Origin: Verticillium longisporum
Taxonomy: Eukaryota; Ascomycota; Sordariomycetes; Glomerellales; Plectosphaerellaceae
Reading direction: 5' to 3'
Assembly: GCA_019188255.1 (NCBI GenBank)
Contig: JAETXT010000007.1
Location: 4,154,001 to 4,218,000 of the forward strand
DNA length: 64,000 bases
Below, piece by piece: positions 59,908-64,000 of this stretch; within the stretch, counting starts at the first letter, position 1; the number at the start of each line of letters is the position of its first letter. The notes beneath the pieces are model-generated. The model did no database searches. It was not told the DNA's origin and saw only the letters and a list, made by a program, of their open reading frames with translations. Both the position numbers and the translations under genes were made by a program.

Positions 59908-60002
59908 CGGGCGCGCAGCTGCGTAAAGATGACCCAGGCTAGGGCGCCGGCGAGGGCGAGGATGATGATGGCGATGACGATGCCGCCTGCTGTGGAGACC
60001 AT
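59273..60002 (-). CDS. Single-pass membrane protein of the fungal 'acid phosphatase-like' family (function unknown)
   Basis: The start at 60002 gives MVSTAGGIVIAIIILALAGALAWVIFTQLRARK, a signal-anchor helix followed by a basic stop-transfer. The second exon begins at an acceptor at 59807 (CCACAG) with LPAPSIASYIPFYKPD and runs unbroken to the TGA at 59273. It carries the recognisable blocks IKGWFGRRNARSAAGAYEQPG, RRGFGPLDPDDAWDARVGHEADSYG and NPFDDDAEPSNIGGLRGVSP, and ends SPTERRSMFRENV. Proteins with these blocks are often labelled acid phosphatase-like, but I see no phosphatase motif, so the enzymatic name is not supported. The donor of the single intron is unclear: after RARK the sequence runs straight into a (CT)n microsatellite, and the only GT nearby is the weak GTCACT. 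About 210 residues. Cytosolic tail with NPF and acidic motifs. Confidence 0.72.
59869..59903. repeat. (GA)n microsatellite inside an intron
   Basis: About 17 GA dinucleotides in a row ((CT)n on the coding strand), lying exactly where the 5' splice site of the neighbouring gene should be. Confidence 0.9.
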
Positions 60003-60761
60003 TTTGGGGGGACGACTCTGCGGGAGGCGGGTTCGATGCGATGCGCTGCGAGGGTTCGACGCGTGTTTCGGCTTTGGCGATGGATGCGTCGCAGGCGAGA
60101 AGCGCTCGGCGTCGTTGCGACGGGATGGTTTGGTGAGGGTTAATCGCCGGAGCTGTCGGTTGGTCGCTTGGCGTCGCAGTACGCTTGCAATTGACGGGAT
60201 GGTGGTGGTTGAAGGGCTCTGTGACGGTGACCTCGGGGCCACGGCGATTCTGAAGCTTCGGGGGGTGCGGCAGATGGCGCCCTGCTTGGAACGGTGGAAG
60301 TGGAACGAAGCGCTGGCAGATGTCGTTGGCCAGATGTGATGCTGATGATGATGGAGGTGGTGGTGGTGGTGCAGCTGCTCGTGTTGGCAGACGTAACGCA
60401 TTTGGAAGCAGCAGCATGGGACCCGCTTATCTCGCAGCTCGCCCTCGTCGCCTTTTCCCTGTTTCTACGGCGCTCGTTCCATTGGTCAATCTGGGGTGAC
60501 GGAGAGCACAGGTACTCGTCCTGGGTCCTGGGAACTCACGCCAAGGGACTGAAACCAGCTCGGATCGGTGGAATGTTCTTGTCTTGCTCTTGTTTCGATG
60601 ACTGCTGGAGGATGACTGCTGAAGATTCTTTTCTTTTTCCTCGCCTCTTGCGCTTCCTTGCCCTGCAGTCTGTCCCAGCCCTCACTGTTCGTGCCTGCTT
60701 GGAAGGTATAGGATCTACTGAGGTACCTAGGGGCTACACAGGTACCTTACCTTAGGTAAGG

Positions 60762-61020
60762 TAGGTACAATCATGCGACAAAAAGAACTACGGATTTTTG
60801 CTATGAGAAATACTGATGTAACTTTCAAAATACTATTATAAAATAAGTAAAATAGCTACTAGCAATCTGAATAGTAGACGCTATAGATTATGTAAGGTCC
60901 TACAAGTTTTATCAAACTCATTATTTATAGTGATCTATAGAAGGAATAGAGGTTAGAAAACTATGTGTTTTTGTGTGGAAACGGAAATCCGTTGTTTTCT
61001 TTGTCGCATGACTGTACCTA
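60762..61020. mobile_element. AT-rich MITE-like element with ~36-bp terminal inverted repeats
   Basis: The left arm 60762-60797 (TAGGTACAATCATGCGACAA...CGGATTT) and right arm 60985-61020 are inverted copies with about four mismatches in 36. The interior (about 60798-60984) is very AT-rich and TpA-rich, unlike all other DNA in the window, and has no open frame. Size, terminal inverted repeats and lack of coding capacity fit a miniature inverted-repeat transposable element; the AT bias could reflect repeat-induced point mutation. No clear target-site duplication found. Confidence 0.65.
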
Positions 61021-61278
61021 TCCCTTTGGTGCCCAAATTCGGCCTCAGTACTTCGTATGATCGACAGCCGAGTGGCAGAAAATACATGTCACTAATTGAA
61101 TCAAAGGAGATAGTGGGCAGTACATCTAGATGCCTGTACAGTACCTATATGCTGTAGGCACATTCGCTCTCAAAAATGTACAGAGCTTGTACCTACTGAG
61201 ATCCACCTCAAAGCTCTTTAAGCAGGCGGTGATCAATGTAAGGTATGTACTGAGGCCAAATTTGGGCACCAAAGGGAT
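61020..61278. mobile_element. Second inverted-repeat element, 32-bp arms, abutting the first
   Basis: The left arm 61020-61051 (ATCCCTTTGGTGCCCAAATT...GTAC) and right arm 61247-61278 are inverted copies with one mismatch in 32 (C versus T). It is 259 bp overall, with no coding capacity, and begins at the base where the AT-rich element ends. The interior is less AT-rich and contains several GTAC/TACCTA words. Possibly a separate MITE or the other half of a composite element; it could also form a hairpin. Confidence 0.65.
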
Positions 61279-61678
61279 GTACTGTGTGTCTAGCTGGCAC
61301 CCAAGGTTGGCATGTCCAGTGCACTGTAAGCCCTGTGGCCTAGTCCCTGGAAATACAGCGGGCCTGTTTACCTGAATCACCTGTCAAGTGAAAGGGGCTC
61401 TGAACTGTTGATCCCTTGTATCACACATACTCTCAGTACGATGGAGAATCAATCTGTAGTTTGCATCCATCTATTGATCCTTCGAGATCTACTAATCTTG
61501 AGAATCACGTCCTCGTATTACCCCTTCATACTCCACACGTGTCGGTGATCCCTCTACCCGCCCCTCTACCCGTCCCTCGTCTAAACACCATACGCCATGC
61601 CGCCGGATATTATCCTAGTCATCACTCATAAGGACAAAGGGAAGAAAAAAAAGTCAAAAAAGAAGAGACCAACAAAAA

Positions 61679-63247
61679 TCACGCAAAACACTGATCCCAC
61701 TTTCCACCCTTCCGCGCAAACTCGAGCCCCTCAACAAAGGCCCCGAGCCCGCATCGCCCGAGCGCATCCGAGCCGCAGGCCTCGAGCGGCACAACGCGCT
61801 CGTTGACGACGACGCGGACCATCTCCTCGTCGTGGCCCTCGCACCGCATCTTCTCGACGTACATGCGCCCGCCAAACGGCACGAGCCAGCCCGCCGAGAA
61901 ACCGCCCGACGCCTCGGCCGTCTGCCGCCGCGTGCGCGGCAGCGGCGCGGCGCCGTCGTAGAGCCCGAGCGCCGCGTAAATGGTGAGCATGTCGTTGTCG
62001 TGGCTAAAGTCGGCGTACATGCCGCGGCCCAGCGGGAACGTGGCGCCGTCGCTGTCGAGCGTGCGGTTCGTCGTCGTGTCGTCCTCGACCGCCGTGTCCG
62101 TCAGCCGCGCCACGAGCTCGTTGACCCAGCCGACGCCCTGCGTCGCCGCCAGCGGGTGGCCGGCGTTGAAGCCGTAGTACTTGGCCACCGTCTGGTAGTA
62201 GTCGTAGCTAGCCCACTCGTCGCGTGTGAAGAGGCTGCAGAACGCCGACGGCCGCAGTTGCGCGTCCGCCACCGTCTCGTACGGGCACAGATCCATAAAG
62301 TACACCGTCTCGTGCTCCGTCAGGTTCGCCCCTGGCAGCGCCGCGTTGACGCGTGCTGCGATCGGTGGCATGAAGACATCCTGCCACGCCAGCTTGGCCG
62401 ACTCGCCGAGCCGCGCGAGCGGGCCGGACTCGAACGCCGGGCACAGTCCGTGACTCAGCGTGTTGTTGGCCCCGTGCCGCTCGGGAATGATGAGCATCTC
62501 GTCCTCGACATCGTCCGGCGCCTCGAGCCCGTCCCGCGCCCGCGCCGCGTAGAACCCCTGCGTCCAGTTGTGACCCGTCACCACGACACGCCGCTGGCCT
62601 GACGCCTGCACAGATGTCTCCGAGATGGCGGCGAGCGCCCGGTACCGTCGGTAAAACGCGGCCCCCGACTCGACCATTTCCCTCTCGCCGTACGCCGTCA
62701 GCTGGTCGTGCCCGAGCGTGTACTCGTAGTCGCGGATGAATTCGTAGCCCTTGCCATAGTCCTCGACAACATCCTGGATACGGCCCACGAGCTCGAGGTA
62801 CGCCTCGGACTTGCCGGCCGTGGGGTCGCGCGAGCCGTGGCGCGAGAGGACCTGCGCAAACGTGACGTCGCACTGCGCGGGAATGGCGGGATCAATCTCT
62901 GACGGAACGGGGTAGAAAGGCGAGTACTGGCCCCAGAGCCGGGAGACGTCTTCCATCTCGTGTCGGCCGCGCGAGACGTGTCTGTTCCCCGAGTAAGCAG
63001 GGACGATTGGCTGCTTGCTTGTCGACCGAACCGTGAGGGTGGCTTACCTGTAAATGGTACCAGCATGCACGCCCACGAGCACGAGGGCCGTGATGCATGC
63101 TAGGGTGATGCATCCCTTGTTTCTCCTCCAGAAGCCTCGGTGGTTCTCCGGTAATGTGGGTGCTGTTGGGCTGTGTGCTGGTAATGATTCGTACTTGTGG
63201 TTGTTGTGCCCTGGGAGCCAGGCCTTCATCGAGGCTGTCGACTCCAT
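61679..63247 (-). CDS. Membrane-anchored histidine acid phosphatase (phytase-like)
   Basis: Histidine-phosphatase-superfamily enzyme that hydrolyses phosphomonoesters, possibly phytate, outside the cell or in the secretory lumen. The ATG at 63247 gives MESTASMKAWLPGHNNHKYES; an in-frame ATG at 63256 would add three residues. There is no cleavable signal; instead the type II anchor CITLACITALVLVGVHAGTIY follows a basic stretch (WRRNKG). The intron 62982-63047 (GTAAGC...AACAG, phase 2) joins TIYR to HVSRGRHEMEDVSRLWGQYSPFY. Catalytic motifs: FAQVLSRHGSRDPT (RHGxRxP) and YADFSHDNDM (HD proton donor). Also present are ERHGANNTLSHGLCPAFE and several cysteines for disulfides. 500 residues, unbroken. 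Fungal phytases such as PhyA are secreted, so the anchor suggests a cell-surface or vacuolar role. Confidence 0.9.
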
Positions 63248-64000
63248 GATGCCCATTGTGTGGGCTTTGCCTGTGTGTATGTTGACTTTGTCTCTGCGTG
63301 TGTGTGTGTGTGGACTTTGTCTCTGCGTGTGTGTGTGTGTGTGTGTGGACTTTGTCTCTGCGTGTGTGTGTGTGTGTGTGTGTGGACTTTGTCTCTGCGT
63401 GTATGTGCGCATGTGTGTGGATGAAAAGAATTAAGGTAAGGCCAAGCTTTGTGTTCGACCCCGGGATCGTCTCACGATAAAAAAGCTAGGCACCCGCTCG
63501 TGATATACCCTCCCTCAATACCGGTACTCTCCCTGGCCTGGCGCCAAGGAGAACCGATACAAAGTGACACGAGCCGGAGAAGGCAAGCTCCCAAGACAGG
63601 CCGACGCGGAGAGAAGGAGGGGGGGGTCGTGAAGGGGCCCGGGCGATCCCTGGGCAGACTGGCCGGTCTTGGCTTGAGTGTTCCGTGGTAGCAGGAGGGG
63701 CAGAGACCGGAGCTGCGTCCCAAAAAGCACAGAAAGAGGGAAAAGTGAGACACGCCTTGGCAGTCGGAGTCCAAGGGTTGCAGCCACGAGGGGCGAGCAG
63801 ATGGGACGGAGTGCGAAGAAGGCGATCGATGGGCCTGGTTGATGGAGGGTCGGCGTTGATTGAAGGTTGGCGGTGACGGTGAGCTGTGTTTGATGTGCCC
63901 GGATGAGACGTCTTGGCTTGGCATGCAGGCGTGGTTTGAGGCCCAGGCAACGGAATTCCAACGGCGACAGCTGTCAGTTGCGTGGGTGCCCTATTTTTAG
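63248..64000. other. Promoter region of the phosphatase gene with TG minisatellite
   Basis: The upstream region of the minus-strand phosphatase runs to the window edge. It holds the TG/CA minisatellite (63280-63420), a G-run near 63620-63627, and no other recognisable gene. Confidence 0.5.
63280..63420. repeat. TG-rich minisatellite, four copies with expanding (TG)n
   Basis: Four copies of GACTTTGTCTCTGCGTGT separated by (TG)n tracts of increasing length (about 6, 8 and 10 repeats). It lies 30-170 bp upstream of the phosphatase start, in its presumed 5' UTR or proximal promoter. Confidence 0.88.

Larger units (their letters stand above)
60003..61678. other. Intergenic region containing two inverted-repeat elements
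   Basis: Between the start of the single-pass membrane protein and the 3' end of the phosphatase gene. The left ~730 bp are ordinary GC-rich promoter sequence. 60762-61278 holds the two inverted-repeat elements listed separately. 61280-61678 shows nothing recognisable. Confidence 0.55.

Noticed and set aside
63440..63475. TTCGACCCCGGGAT, resembling a tRNA T-arm
   Set aside because: No acceptor, D or anticodon stems can be formed upstream; other TTCGA-like sites were checked and also failed.
52..64000. CRISPR arrays, prophage or bacterial operon structure
   Set aside because: No spaced direct repeats of that kind; all coding genes are intron-bearing or clearly fungal.

Overview
The window is nuclear DNA from a filamentous ascomycete, most likely a Sordariomycete and probably Hypocreales. 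This rests on three things: GC-rich coding sequence, short (about 50-150 bp) GT-AG introns with CTAAC/CTGAC branch sites, and a gene set typical of Pezizomycotina. Examples are a Set3-type PHD/SET protein, Nur1, an APSES repressor, a Cas1-type acyltransferase and a fused single-chain isopropylmalate isomerase. I see no rRNA, tRNA, CRISPR or bacterial/phage signal. The species was not determined.

Layout, left to right: 3' part of an Mdv1-like WD40 mitochondrial fission adaptor (+, 1-1569); an F-box-like protein of unknown role (+, 2785-5652); a transglutaminase-fold protein of the Cyk3 type (-, 6231-8326); a DHA1 drug-efflux MFS transporter (-, 9925-11728); ALG7, first enzyme of dolichol-linked oligosaccharide synthesis (+, 13386-14939); SET3 (-, 15890-18720); NPC2 sterol/lipid-transfer protein (+, 22041-22699); V-ATPase subunit F (-, 23041-23583); Nur1 (+, 24031-25469); an unknown protein (+, 25857-27061); LEU1 (+, 29753-32344); an Rkm5-like methyltransferase (-, 32646-33643); an OPT oligopeptide transporter (-, 34036-36764); an Xbp1-like APSES factor (+, 43731-45488); the Hsp90 co-chaperone CNS1 (-, 45766-47013); a second MFS transporter (-, 47754-49478); an inositol-monophosphatase family enzyme (-, 54057-55027); a Cas1-type glycan O-acyltransferase (+, 55698-58506); a single-pass membrane protein (-, 59273-60002); and a membrane-anchored histidine acid phosphatase (-, 61679-63247).

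These are independent housekeeping and transport genes, not a biosynthetic cluster. Some share themes. ALG7, CAS1 and the phosphatase act in the secretory pathway or at the surface. NPC2 and V-ATPase F act at the vacuole. SET3, Nur1 and the APSES factor act on chromatin or transcription. Intergenic spacing is uneven: 22-27 kb is compact, while about 7 kb (36.8-43.7 kb) and 4.6 kb (49.5-54.1 kb) hold no recognisable gene.

Two caveats shape the annotation. First, at least five conserved genes carry one-base frame breaks, mostly at short homopolymers, and two carry a single in-frame TAG. Because the essential ALG7 is affected, uncorrected assembly error is the simplest explanation for the frame breaks. 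Second, exon boundaries are inferred by eye from splice consensus and reading-frame continuity. The most distinctive non-genic structure is a pair of abutting 259-bp inverted-repeat elements at 60762-61278, one of them strikingly AT-rich. I did not find a convincing new multi-gene system.
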